Source: JBGLNJ01 sp041300525 (GTDB lineage: Bacteria; Chloroflexota; Anaerolineae; Fen-1058). Taken from it: 64,000 bases of DNA. Under the pieces are notes generated by a model. That model made no database searches. It saw only the letters and a program-made list of their open reading frames with translations, and was not told the DNA's origin. Each line of letters opens with the position of its first letter. The first letter of the stretch is position 1. Shown one piece after another: positions 8,634 through 17,405 of the stretch. Position numbers and translations under genes: made by a program. The stretch is taken from contig JBGLNJ010000001.1 of NCBI GenBank assembly GCA_041300525.1, forward strand, positions 2,046,001 through 2,110,000. Reading direction: 5' to 3'.

Positions 8634-8840
8634 TCAGCGCATCAACAACTGCAAGCCGGTGATGCCGGCCGGCACAATCGCCACCAAGCAAGCCAAAGCC
8701 CAAATCGCCACGGTCCGGTCGGACAGCGTGAACTGGATATCGGCGGACTCGGACGCTATCTCACCGGGCAATGGTGCGCCAGTAGGCGCAGCGCCACGCG
8801 GAGCGGAACTGCCTCGGCAGAAGAAATCCGCGCGGCGCAC
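8634..8840 (-). CDS. Possible small membrane protein or C-terminal fragment
   Basis: The last 30 residues form a convincing transmembrane helix (TVAIWALACLVAIVPAG) with a short tail. The first 35 are low in structure and overlap, in antisense, what looks like the N-terminal coding part of the lytic transglycosylase. It may be the surviving C-terminus of a truncated gene. There is no ribosome site at its ATG and no family I recognise. Confidence 0.3.
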   Translation of the reverse strand: MRRADFFCRGSSAPRGAAPTGAPLPGEIASESADIQFTLSDRTVAIWALACLVAIVPAGITGLQLLMR

Positions 8841-8969
8841 TTCGGCGCGGCCAGGTTAAAGTTCCGCGCAGGCGATTCCGGCGCTGCCGACGCGCTGCAA
8901 GCGTTCGCTGCCAGTTTCCCCGGCGACCCGCACGAAGCCGAAGCGTGGTTCCTGCTCGGCCAGGCGCAA

Positions 8970-10862
8970 ATGAGCGCGGGCGATTACGCCGACGCGATTG
9001 AAGCCTACCACCGCTATCAAAAGTTGCGCGGCGACCTTCTTGCGCCCTACGTCAATCAGCGCATCGGCGACGCGCTGCGGGCCGACAAAAAATCGCAAGC
9101 CGCTGCCGAGACCTACCGCGCTGCGCTCGCTAATGCGCCCCTTGCCCTCGCCTTTGACTTGCGAGAAAAACTGGCCGGCGCGCTCCTGGACACTGGCGAC
9201 ACGAGCGGCGCGCTGGCGCAGTATGACACGCTGTTAGCTTCGTCCAAATATCTCAGCTATCGGATGCGCATCCAAACGCTCGCGGCGCAGGCGCTTGACG
9301 CCGCTGGTCAAACCCAATCGGCGCATCGGCGGCGGCAGTCTATCGTGGACGAATACGCCGCGCTCGCGGTCAGGCAGCTTTCGTGTCCGTACTATTCCAG
9401 CTATGCCTACGATGCGCTCGTCACGCTGGTGGGCGACAACGCGCCGGTGGACGAGTTCAAGCGTGGGCTGGTAGATTACTGCGCCCGGCAATACGACCCG
9501 GCGCTGGCTGCGCTCACGCGCTCGATTCAAGCCGGCAATCGCGTGGCCGAATCGCGTTACTGGGCCGGGCTGGCCTTTCGCGCTCAAGGCGAAACGGACG
9601 ACGCGCTGCGGCAATTCAATCTCATCATTCAGGATTTTCCCAACACGTCTGTGTGGGGCCAGGCGTGGATGGAAAAGGCCAAGACTCTATCGGCCACCCA
9701 CAGCTTTACCGATGCCGTGAGTGTGTATCGAGAGTTTGCGACGAAATACCCAGGCCGCCCGGATGTGCCGGAAGCGCTCTGGCGCGCGGGAGTGACCGCT
9801 CTCGCCGCCAAAGACGACAAGACTGCGCTCGACACGTGGCAAACGCTGACAAGCGCCTACCCCGCCTCAGACTGGAGTGCGCCGGCAACACTCTGGCAAG
9901 GCAAGCTCGCGCTGGCAGCCGGGCAAACGGTCAGCGCCACGATGTACTTTTCGCAATCCGCCACATTCAACCCCGCGACGTATTACAGCGTCCGCGCCGC
10001 TGAATTGCTGCGAGGAGAAACCACGCCGCTCCAGCCGGTCTCGACCACACTCGCGTTCGACGAGCCTTCGCAGCGCGCGGCTGCACAAGTGTGGCTGGCC
10101 GCCCAGCTAAACATCACCGACACGACGCGATTGCGTGGCCTGCGTGCAGACCTGGCCGCCGACCCGGCGCTGCAGCGCGGGCAGGAGCTGTGGAAGCTCG
10201 ACTTGTTGACCGAGGCCAGCGACGAATTTGACGCCGCCCGGAGCGCGCATCAAGGCGATGCCGTCGCGCTGTATCAACTGGCGATCCTGTTCCGCGATCT
10301 GGGTGCGTATCGCCAGTCCATCACCGCCGCCGATGCGCTGCTGAATGTCGTGGGTGTCCGCGTGACCGACGCGCCGTCGTTCCTGGCCCGCCTGGTCTAT
10401 CCCGCCTACTATGCCGACCTCGTCGCGCCGGAGGCGCAAGCGCGCAAGTTGGATCCGCTGCTCGTCTTTGCCCTCCTCCGGCAAGAGAGCTTGTTCGAAA
10501 GCCTCTCCTACTCAACCGCCGCCGCGCACGGGCTGATGCAGATCATCCCGGCGACGGGGCAAGAGATCGCCACGGCCTTGCGCTGGCCAGACTATTCGCG
10601 CACCGATCTTTACAAGCCCTACATCAGCATAAAGTTCGGCGTCTACTACCTGGCCCGTCAACGCGATGGACTGGACGGCGATTTGTACGCGGCGTTGGCT
10701 GCCTACAATGGCGGGCCTGGCAACTCGGCGCACTGGAAAGCCGAATCCGGCGACGACCCCGACCTGTTCTACGAAACAGTATCGTTCAGTGAGACGCGGC
10801 TTTACATCCGGCGCATCAGCGAATATTACGCCGTCTACAAAAAGCTCTATGCGGCCAGGTGA
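8970..10862 (+). CDS. Soluble lytic transglycosylase with TPR array (N-terminus unresolved)
   Basis: It cleaves peptidoglycan between MurNAc and GlcNAc. The first 480 residues are TPR-like helical repeats, as in Slt70. The catalytic domain begins near 488 with RKLDPLLVFALLRQESLFE (catalytic Glu at about 506), then AAHGLMQIIPATG and ALAAYNGGPGNS. The ATG at 8970 is not the true start: TPR-like coding (FRAGDSGAADALQAF, HEAEAWFLLGQAQ) continues upstream in the same frame to at least 8830 with no ATG, GTG or TTG. The expected signal peptide or lipobox is missing. The 5' part is therefore lost, rearranged or frameshifted. Confidence 0.85.
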   Translation: MSAGDYADAIEAYHRYQKLRGDLLAPYVNQRIGDALRADKKSQAAAETYRAALANAPLALAFDLREKLAGALLDTGDTSGALAQYDTLLASSKYLSYRMRIQTLAAQALDAAGQTQSAHRRRQSIVDEYAALAVRQLSCPYYSSYAYDALVTLVGDNAPVDEFKRGLVDYCARQYDPALAALTRSIQAGNRVAESRYWAGLAFRAQGETDDALRQFNLIIQDFPNTSVWGQAWMEKAKTLSATHSFTDAVSVYREFATKYPGRPDVPEALWRAGVTALAAKDDKTALDTWQTLTSAYPASDWSAPATLWQGKLALAAGQTVSATMYFSQSATFNPATYYSVRAAELLRGETTPLQPVSTTLAFDEPSQRAAAQVWLAAQLNITDTTRLRGLRADLAADPALQRGQELWKLDLLTEASDEFDAARSAHQGDAVALYQLAILFRDLGAYRQSITAADALLNVVGVRVTDAPSFLARLVYPAYYADLVAPEAQARKLDPLLVFALLRQESLFESLSYSTAAAHGLMQIIPATGQEIATALRWPDYSRTDLYKPYISIKFGVYYLARQRDGLDGDLYAALAAYNGGPGNSAHWKAESGDDPDLFYETVSFSETRLYIRRISEYYAVYKKLYAAR

Positions 10863-10920
10863 GATTCTCTTCTCCGCGAATCACCACGAATAGAAACTGA
10901 ATTCGCGGACAGAGGTTCCC

Positions 10921-11226
10921 ATGAGCAAATCCAAACGCAAATCCTCTGACCATTCCCGCCTGCACGTGGTCGTCAGCGGGATCGTGCAGGGCGTCAACTT
11001 TCGCTACTATACCGCGCGCCAGGCCGAATCGCTCGGCTTGACCGGCTGGGTCGCTAATCGTGAGGACGGCAGCGTCGAAGTGGTGGCAGAAGGGCCGCGC
11101 GCTGACTTGCAGGCGCTGCTCGACTGGCTGAGCCACGGGCCGCCCTCCGCCAGCGTCACCGGCATAGAAACCAGCTGGGAACAAGCCACAGGCGAACACA
11201 CAGCCTTCCGCGTGCGTTATGTCTGA
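10921..11226 (+). CDS. acyP: Acylphosphatase
   Basis: A 101-residue enzyme hydrolysing carboxyl-phosphate bonds. The signature GIVQGVNFRYYTARQAESLG supplies the phosphate-binding loop and catalytic Arg; GWVANREDGSVEVVAEG supplies the catalytic Asn. It has full family length plus a short basic N-terminal tail (SKSKRKSSD). It follows the transglycosylase by 58 bases and may share its transcript. Cytoplasmic, with no further context clue to a physiological substrate. Confidence 0.95.
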   Translation: MSKSKRKSSDHSRLHVVVSGIVQGVNFRYYTARQAESLGLTGWVANREDGSVEVVAEGPRADLQALLDWLSHGPPSASVTGIETSWEQATGEHTAFRVRYV

Positions 11227-11325
11227 CGGCCCGGCGTTGGTTGACATTTGCGAGTGGCTGTTGTATATTTGCGGCAGGGTGGATCAACACCCCCCGCCCC
11301 ACACCGTCCAAAGGAGGAATGGCCC

Positions 11326-11805
11326 ATGTCCATATTCGGCAAAGAAAAACCCCAATCGCCTATTGCGCCGATGATGCAATCGCCCGGCGGATCGGCCACT
11401 TCGACCAAGATCGAAACCATCATCGGCCCCAACGCCAACTTTAAAGGCTCCGTCCAAAGCGATGGCGGGATGAAGATTGATGGCATCTTTGAGGGCACCG
11501 TCGAGTTGGCCGGCAACCTGGTGATTGGAGAAAGTGGCAAGGTCGTCGCCGACGTCAAAGCGCAAAACGTGTCTGTCTCCGGCGCAGTCAAGGGGACGAT
11601 CAGCGCGACGGGACGCTTGGAGATCTTGTCTACCGGCAAGGTCTGGGGCGACATTTCGGTGGCGTCGTTCCTGATTGACGAAGGCGGCTTTTTCCGTGGG
11701 CAAAGCGTCATGCCCGGCGAACCGGACTTTCCTATGCTCGAAGCGCCCAGCCGCAAAAAGGTGGACGGCCCCGTGGTGGACGCCGAAGCGCCGCGCCCAT
11801 CGTAA
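11326..11805 (+). CDS. Bactofilin (polymer-forming cytoskeletal protein)
   Basis: A 159-residue protein. A disordered N-terminal tail rich in Pro and Ser is followed by a right-handed beta-helix (GPNANFKGSVQSDGGMKIDG, then GNLVIGESGKVVADVKAQNV) at about residues 30-125, and a short polar tail. Bactofilins polymerise without nucleotide and scaffold cell-wall enzymes; a transglycosylase gene lies 0.5 kb upstream. Start chosen at the ATG with AAGGAGG eight bases before it; the longer frame is untranslated leader. Confidence 0.93.
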   Translation: MSIFGKEKPQSPIAPMMQSPGGSATSTKIETIIGPNANFKGSVQSDGGMKIDGIFEGTVELAGNLVIGESGKVVADVKAQNVSVSGAVKGTISATGRLEILSTGKVWGDISVASFLIDEGGFFRGQSVMPGEPDFPMLEAPSRKKVDGPVVDAEAPRPS

Positions 11806-11859
11806 CCGACGACGTTCAACGACTCGCCCATGCAAAAGGTTCCCTTCGCGTGGATGAAA

Positions 11860-11887
11860 AAACCCGGTTCCTTCAAGAACCGGGTTT
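11860..11887. terminator. Bidirectional terminator hairpin
   Basis: An 11-bp perfect stem AAACCCGGTTC/GAACCGGGTTT with a six-base loop lies between the convergent bactofilin and GT2 genes. A-rich sequence precedes it and a T-rich tract (ctgttttccgttttt) follows, so it can serve both strands. Confidence 0.85.
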
Positions 11888-11912
11888 CTGTTTTCCGTTT
11901 TTCAGGGCGAGA

Positions 11913-13382
11913 TTATGCATCCGCTTTGGCGCGCACCGTTGGGCGGCGCCGCCTTGGCCCATTGTCGGTCGCGATGCCGATTGCCACAGTGGCAAACCCG
12001 AGCACGTACAGCAGCAGGAACGGGATCGCGCTCAAGTTGCCCGACCGCCACGATTCGAGTGTCATAAACGCGGCATAGCCCACCATCATCACTTCGCCGA
12101 ACGCCGTCGGGTCCGCCGACATGACATAGGCGCTGCGCTTCCAGGTTTCGTTGTCACTCTCCATGCGGAACTTGGGCGTCCGCATAAAGGCGCTGGGCTT
12201 GCCGCACAGCCCTTCGAATATGGCAAGGCTGTTGCTGAGGGTCATGCCCGTGCCGATGATCATAAACCACGGCAGATTAAAGATCCGGCGGATGTCGGCC
12301 CGGTGCAGCGCGATCTGGCCGAGCGTATACTGAAGGGGCACGCCCAGCATCGCAATGCTCATGAACGTCATGGGGATGCCCCGCACCCACTCCGGGTGCA
12401 GAATGATGGGCAGCCACGTGATCAGCAGCAACATGATCAGCGGGAAGGTCAGATAGCCGCTCAAGTGGAACAACCCGGCCAGCTTGTACCAAACTGAGCG
12501 CTTGGATTTGAGCAGCGGCACGATCAACTTGCGCATCGTTTGCGCGCCGCCCTTGGCCCAACGAAAGTGCTGCTGCTTGAGCGCCGTCATCTGCACCGGC
12601 AGTTCGGAAGGCACGGCCACCTCCGGCATGCTGAACCCCTGCCAGCCGGCAATCTGCGCCCGGTAGCTCAGATCGGCGTCTTCGGTCAGCGTATCGCTTT
12701 GCCAGCCGCCGGCCGCTTCAATGCACGCCCGCCGCCAGATGCCGGCCGAGCCGTTGAAAATGATCGGCAGGCCCGATCGGTTGCGCGCGATGTGCTCGAC
12801 GGCAAAGTGCGCATCCAGCATCAGCGCCATCGAGCGGGTGACGGGATTGTAATCCTCGTTCAGGTGCGTCCAGCGCGCCTGCACCCAGCCCACCTTGGGC
12901 CGTCCCACGAACGCCGGCATCATCCGCTTCAAGAAATCCGGCGCCGGGACAAAATCCGCGTCAAAGATGGCAATGAATGGGCTGGTGGAACACTCTAACC
13001 CCATTTTCAGCGCCCCGGCCTTGTAGCCGGTGCGATCCGTGCGGTGAAGAACCTTAATGTCCACACCGCGCGCCCGCTGCAAATCGGCGCGAGCGCGAAG
13101 CAGCCCCGTCGTGTCGTCGGTCGAATCGTCGAGCACCTGAATGTGCAGCTTGTCGCGCGGCCAGTCCAACGCCGCCACGGCGTCCAGCAGCCGCTCGACG
13201 ACGTACCGCTCGTTGTAAACCGGCAACTGGACGGTGACATCTGGAAACTCGGTGAGCGGCTCTAGAACGACCTTGTCCTTCCGGTGAACCAGGTACAGCA
13301 AGCTCATGGCGATAGCATTGAAACCGTACAATGAAAGCCATATCGCTACAATCATGTAGAGGATCACGACAGTCAGTATCAC
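11913..13382 (-). CDS. Processive family 2 glycosyltransferase (cellulose synthase-like, membrane)
   Basis: A 489-residue inner-membrane enzyme with an N-terminal membrane helix (ILTVVILYMIVAIWLSLYGF) and a GT-A domain. Catalytic motifs are in order: DD in VLDDSTDD, DAD at 141-143, TEDAD at 233 and QQHFRW at 270-275, the QxxRW marker of processive beta-glycosyltransferases. At least four C-terminal membrane helices follow. It resembles the glucosyl- or mannosyltransferases that make surface glucans or glycolipids. I take the GTG at 13382, which has AAGGAGG four bases upstream, over the much longer frame. There is no PilZ domain. Confidence 0.88.
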   Translation of the reverse strand: MILTVVILYMIVAIWLSLYGFNAIAMSLLYLVHRKDKVVLEPLTEFPDVTVQLPVYNERYVVERLLDAVAALDWPRDKLHIQVLDDSTDDTTGLLRARADLQRARGVDIKVLHRTDRTGYKAGALKMGLECSTSPFIAIFDADFVPAPDFLKRMMPAFVGRPKVGWVQARWTHLNEDYNPVTRSMALMLDAHFAVEHIARNRSGLPIIFNGSAGIWRRACIEAAGGWQSDTLTEDADLSYRAQIAGWQGFSMPEVAVPSELPVQMTALKQQHFRWAKGGAQTMRKLIVPLLKSKRSVWYKLAGLFHLSGYLTFPLIMLLLITWLPIILHPEWVRGIPMTFMSIAMLGVPLQYTLGQIALHRADIRRIFNLPWFMIIGTGMTLSNSLAIFEGLCGKPSAFMRTPKFRMESDNETWKRSAYVMSADPTAFGEVMMVGYAAFMTLESWRSGNLSAIPFLLLYVLGFATVAIGIATDNGPRRRRPTVRAKADA

Positions 13383-13555
13383 ACAACCTCCTTGCGATGA
13401 GGAAAGTCGGCCCGACAACACTTGCAAGTCTGGCTCCGTTACGGCAAAGCTGCAGCGTAAAGTGTCCGGCGGAGTGGAAACCGCCCGTGCTGATTTTGCA
13501 GACACCTCCTTCAAGCCGGCTGCGCCACGATGGATGCTACTTTTGCCAGGCGAAC

Positions 13556-13582
13556 AATGCCGCGACGAGCGGCCGCGGCATT
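13556..13582 (-). terminator. Hairpin downstream of the cyclase gene
   Basis: AATGCCGCG/CGCGGCATT form a perfect 9-bp stem with a nine-base loop, 24 bases after the cyclase stop on the minus strand. No clear U-tract follows, so it may only attenuate. The remaining ~170 bases to the GT2 start hold a second AAGGAGGTG-like site at about 13504 but no frame I can support. Confidence 0.5.
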
Positions 13583-13605
13583 TGAAACTCATCGAACCTC
13601 TGGGG

Positions 13606-15321
13606 CTATTTGAGCGCGATCACTTCGAACACCGGCTCGGTCGCGGTGCGCCCCTTGACCTGGATAGGCTCCAAGGCGTTGGCGACCACTCGATCCTTCA
13701 CGCGCTCGTAAGCGGCCCGGCTGAGCAACACCTGCCCGCCGCGAGCGTTCTCTTGCAGCCGCTTGCCATAGTTGACGACATCGCCCACAGCCGTATAGTC
13801 CATTTTATTCTCGGTACCGATCATGCCGAAAACAGCCATGCCGCAGTTGATGCCAATGCCAAAACTCAACCGTTCGTTCTCCGGCATGTTCCGGCCATAC
13901 GTGGCGATGGCGCTCTGCATAGCCAGCGCAGCGCGCACGGCGCATAATGTGTGATCGGGCAATTCCTTGGGGGCGTTAAAGATGCCCATGATCTGATCAC
14001 CCATGAACTTGTCGAGCATGCCCTCATGAGCCATGACAGCGTCGGCGCCGATCCTGAGGTACTGGTTGAGCACCTCGAGCAGCCGCTCCGGGGCGAGCTT
14101 TTCGGCAAACGAGGTAAAGTTGCGAATGTCGGCAAAGAACACGGTCATCTCGCGCCGGCTGCCGCCCAGGTGCAGTTCCTCAGGGTTGTCGGGCAAGCTG
14201 TCATACACCGTTGACGACACGATGCGCCGAAAAACCTCGCGCTTGGCCTCCATCTTTTTCTTTTCGGTCAGGTCATCCACGACGATCGCCACGCCCATCG
14301 TCGCGCCATCCACATCCTTGAGGGGGGCGACGCTCAAGCTCAAGTTCACCTTGCCCCGGCTGGGCAATTTGACATCTTCGTAAGCCACCACCGGGCGGTC
14401 AGTGCGCTTCACATCTTCGACGAGCACCCCCAACCGCTCTCGCATGGGCAAGACAGCGCGGTACAACTGGTGGATCGCCCGGTACGTCGGCACGCCCAGG
14501 ATCGTCTCGGCGGCGCGATTGAACAACGTGATCGTGTCTATCACATCGGTCGAGATAACGCCGCTGGGGATGGAGGCAAAAACGTTATCCATCAGCGCCT
14601 TCATCTCTGTGATCTGGTCGAGCTGCTGCTTGACCTGCTCGAACAGTCGCGCGTTCTCGATAGCCAGGGCAGCCTGATTGGCAAAGGCAGCCAGCAAGTC
14701 GCGGTCGTGGTCGCCGAACAGGCCGGCCCGGATGCGGTTATCGGCATAGACCACGCCCGTGATCTTTTCGCGCACGCGCAGGGGCACGCACAGAATGCTC
14801 CGCAAGTTGTAGCCGATGACGCTTTCCTGCGAGCTAAAGCGCGGGTCGGCCTGGGCATTGGTCGTGACGACCGGCTGCCCTTCGCGGGCCACGGTATTCG
14901 CAATCGTGCGGCTGATGTCGAACGACGAGCCGCCGATGGTCTCACGGTCAATGTTGCGCGCCGCTTTGAACTCTAATTCGCCCGCCTCGTTCATCAACAT
15001 CAAGAACGCTCGCTCGGCGCCGGTCAAAGTGACAATGTGATCCATCACCTGGTTGAGCACAGTCGCCAGGTCGAGCGTCGAGTTAACCACCTGCGCCACC
15101 TGGGCCAGCGCCTTGAGCTCTTCCTGTTCACGCTGCTGGGCGAGCCATTCGCGCTGGAGACGCCCGACAGCCTCGCGCACCTGCGGCAACGTGGTCTCCA
15201 GATCGGAGCGCAGCGCCGCCGGGAGACTGGCCTGCTGGCGATGCAGCGTGCTCGACAGACTGTCAAACGCTTCGAGCACTGACTTGAGGTCTGGATGCAT
15301 CGGTCGTTCTTTACTGGCCAT
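13606..15321 (-). CDS. Adenylate/guanylate cyclase with GAF and PAS domains
   Basis: A 571-residue cytoplasmic class III nucleotide cyclase. An N-terminal coiled coil (REWLAQQREQEELKALAQ) leads into a GAF domain (about 85-240), a PAS domain (about 255-375, MDNVFASIPSGVISTD) and a catalytic domain (about 385-571). The first metal Asp is in TVFFADIRNFTSF, the second in LDKFMGDQIMGIF, and TAVGDVVNYGKRLQ carries the transition-state Asn region. This architecture is frequent in Cyanobacteria and Chloroflexota. The substrate (ATP or GTP) is not determined. The start ATG at 15321 fits family length. A TATAAT box lies at about 15373-15378 on this strand. Confidence 0.88.
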   Translation of the reverse strand: MASKERPMHPDLKSVLEAFDSLSSTLHRQQASLPAALRSDLETTLPQVREAVGRLQREWLAQQREQEELKALAQVAQVVNSTLDLATVLNQVMDHIVTLTGAERAFLMLMNEAGELEFKAARNIDRETIGGSSFDISRTIANTVAREGQPVVTTNAQADPRFSSQESVIGYNLRSILCVPLRVREKITGVVYADNRIRAGLFGDHDRDLLAAFANQAALAIENARLFEQVKQQLDQITEMKALMDNVFASIPSGVISTDVIDTITLFNRAAETILGVPTYRAIHQLYRAVLPMRERLGVLVEDVKRTDRPVVAYEDVKLPSRGKVNLSLSVAPLKDVDGATMGVAIVVDDLTEKKKMEAKREVFRRIVSSTVYDSLPDNPEELHLGGSRREMTVFFADIRNFTSFAEKLAPERLLEVLNQYLRIGADAVMAHEGMLDKFMGDQIMGIFNAPKELPDHTLCAVRAALAMQSAIATYGRNMPENERLSFGIGINCGMAVFGMIGTENKMDYTAVGDVVNYGKRLQENARGGQVLLSRAAYERVKDRVVANALEPIQVKGRTATEPVFEVIALK

Positions 15322-15479
15322 GGATTCTCTCACAATCGGCCCCCATCGTTGGCAAAACAACAGACTGAATTCATTATACCAGAAGTCCAACCACAAGAAA
15401 AGGGAGTTAGTCGGTCAAGTAGTCGAATAGTCAAGCTGGCGACTACCCAACTACTCGACCATCGGACTAGACGACTAGA

Positions 15480-16155
15480 TTATCCAAACTGCCGATTCAT
15501 GCGGGTGGTGAAAGCATCCCACGAGCGACGCCACCAGTACACGCGTTGGCGGAGCCGGTTGGCGCGCAGCCGCAAGCCCGCCAGCCACAGCCGAGGAGAC
15601 AGCTCGCGCCAGGCTTTTTCGGCCCCTTCACTGATAGGCGGGGTCAAGCCGTATTGTTCACAGGTATAATTGTCGGTAACTTGCAGGATCAAATGGCTGG
15701 CGTCCGGCGCCGCGCCGGCAAAAGCCAGGCCGCGCTCGTGTGGCGTCTGGCTGTCGTTCCATCGAACGTGCAACCAGCCGGCAAACCGCAACAACCGCGC
15801 GTACATCTGTGCAGTGCGGCTCAACCCACCCAGCCCACGCCGCTCAAAGATCAGCATCGCCGCAAACAAGCCGGCGAGAAAAGCCGCCACTGCGCCCAGC
15901 ACCCAAACCCATGCGCCCAGAGGTCGGCGCGCCGCGCCTGTAACGCCCCCAAGATCGGGGTCTTCCAGCTCGGGGCGCTGACGGGGAGGGCGTGGCGTGT
16001 TGTTACCCTCGGCGTCTGCCGAGGGCGTCGGCGAGGCCGCCAGCGTTGCCACCGGCTTGGGCCGTTCGATCAAAGGCCGCGAGGTCGTCGGCTCAAATTC
16101 CACCCACCCGTACCGGGGAAAGTAGACTTCAACCCAACTGTGGGCGTGGGTGCTC
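15480..16155 (-). pseudogene. Transglutaminase (TgpA-like), C-terminal half
   Basis: This opens with HAHSWVEVYFPRYGWVEFEPT, the strand carrying the catalytic His and the acidic triad member of bacterial transglutaminase-like proteins. A Pro-rich linker, one membrane helix (WVWVLGAVAAFLAGLFAAMLI) and a DUF4129-like tail (MYARLLRFAGWL, QTPHERGLAFAG) follow. The catalytic Cys and the N-terminal membrane domain are missing here; they are at 36373-37967 on the other strand. As it stands it is translated only as the tail of a pyrB fusion (279 residues). Confidence 0.85.
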
Positions 16156-16319
16156 GGCTCAAAGAACAACGCGCCCATGACATAGCCCTTGAGCAGATCC
16201 AGCCCGCGCGCGCGCTCCAATTGCGCGCGAAAGCCGTCCGCCACCGCCATGATGTGCTCGATCTCTTCACGGGTGAATTGCGCCCCGTCGAGAATATCTT
16301 TTCCTTTCAGGTCTACCAC
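16150..16319 (-). pseudogene. pyrB: Aspartate carbamoyltransferase, N-terminal 57 codons only
   Basis: From a GTG with AAAGGAG upstream, the frame reads LKGKDILDGAQFTREEIEHI, the typical first helix of aspartate carbamoyltransferase. It runs to LFFEPST, exactly the start of the carbamoyl-phosphate loop (normally FFEPSTRTR). There it switches in frame to the transglutaminase C-terminal half at a GAGCAC hexamer. The remaining ~250 residues are absent from the window, so this piece cannot be active in pyrimidine synthesis. It is the 5' partner in the fusion. Confidence 0.85.
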
Positions 16320-16400
16320 GAGTTTTCTCCTTTTATCAAATGTGTACGAGAGTGAATATGATCAGAGGTTCTTGCATATCATTCTGCTCCCTGAAAAAAA

Positions 16401-17183
16401 CTAGTCGTGCTCAGGTTTTGAGCCTACATTCAACAGCGCCGAGATCTTTTGGGCGGCCTCGCAACACAGCGACACGTATTGCTGGAGCTTGTCCTCATTG
16501 TATCGCAATGTGGGACCCGCCAAGCCAATCGCCGCAACGACCTGCCCCTCCCAATCGCGGATTGGCGTGGCAACGCCCCAAGCATCCGGGTCGGTCTCTT
16601 CAAGACTGACGGCGTACCCTTGTTCCCGAATTCGCGCTAACTCGATCTCGAGCTGTTCGGGATCGGTGAAAGTATTGGCGCACAGTTTCGGCAAGCCCTT
16701 TTCCCGGATGATGGCTTGGATTTCGTCCTGCGGCAGGTAGGCCATCAAGGCTTTGGAAGAAGCTCCCGCATGACAGGCGCTGCGCGCGCCCACCTCCAAG
16801 CTCAAGCGCACGTGGTGGCTGGTCTCGACTTTGTCTATGCAGATCACCTCGCGGCTGTGGTAAACTGTCAAGATGGCGGTCTCGCCCGTGGCGGCCACCA
16901 GCTCGTGCATGACGGGCCGGGCGACGTGGCGCAGTCCGGTGCTTTCCGCGGCCATGCTGCCCCAAATGAAAAGGCGGTAGCCCAGTCGCCATTTTTTGTC
17001 TTCCGAGCTGCGGCGCAGAATCCCGTGGATTTCAAGGCCGACGAGAAAACGGTGCAGTGTGCTCTTGGGCAAATGAAGGTGTTCGCTCAACTCGCCGAGG
17101 GACCAAATCGGCTGCTCTGAGGAAAAGCAATCCAATACTTGAACCAGCCGGTCAATTGTCTTGACAGCAGAGGAATCGGCCAC
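16401..17183 (-). CDS. IclR-family transcriptional regulator
   Basis: A 260-residue regulator. Residues 5-65 form a winged helix (RLVQVLDCFSSEQ, LHLPKSTLHRFLVGLEIHG). Residues 80-255 form the IclR effector domain (MHELVAATGETAILTVYHS, GASSKALMAYLP, ATPIRDWEGQVVAAIGLAGP). I take the GTG at 17183, preceded by CAGGA, since residues before it are not conserved. The control target is not evident: the next gene rightwards is divergent, with its promoter 120 bases away. IclR proteins usually respond to small organic acids. Confidence 0.9.
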   Translation of the reverse strand: MADSSAVKTIDRLVQVLDCFSSEQPIWSLGELSEHLHLPKSTLHRFLVGLEIHGILRRSSEDKKWRLGYRLFIWGSMAAESTGLRHVARPVMHELVAATGETAILTVYHSREVICIDKVETSHHVRLSLEVGARSACHAGASSKALMAYLPQDEIQAIIREKGLPKLCANTFTDPEQLEIELARIREQGYAVSLEETDPDAWGVATPIRDWEGQVVAAIGLAGPTLRYNEDKLQQYVSLCCEAAQKISALLNVGSKPEHD

Positions 17184-17302
17184 GGTTATTCCTGCGTCGA
17201 ATCTGTCGTTCCAAACAATGGAATCCAGTTCCACTAAATAGTATTGTAACAAATCTTGCGCTCGGTGTCAAGGATGTGCTGTGACGCGGGTGACTTGTCT
17301 CG

Positions 17303-17331
17303 TTTACATTCCCCGGCGGATGTGCTACAAT
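17303..17331 (+). promoter_or_regulatory. Sigma-70-type promoter for the hydrolase at 17406
   Basis: TTTACA (17303-17308), a 17-base spacer, then TACAAT (17326-17331). Both boxes are one mismatch from consensus with ideal spacing. Confidence 0.75.
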
Positions 17332-17405
17332 CTTTGCCGTCTTCAAAAAGTGGGGCGTCCTTGTGTCTTGGCGCCGTCGCTAAATTCATGCGAAAGGAGG
17401 CTTTG

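Noticed and set aside
13383..13605. Riboswitch-like segment before the GT2 gene
   Set aside because: A GCAAAGC-like patch and a hairpin exist, but I could not fold any known riboswitch core (cyclic-di-GMP or other).
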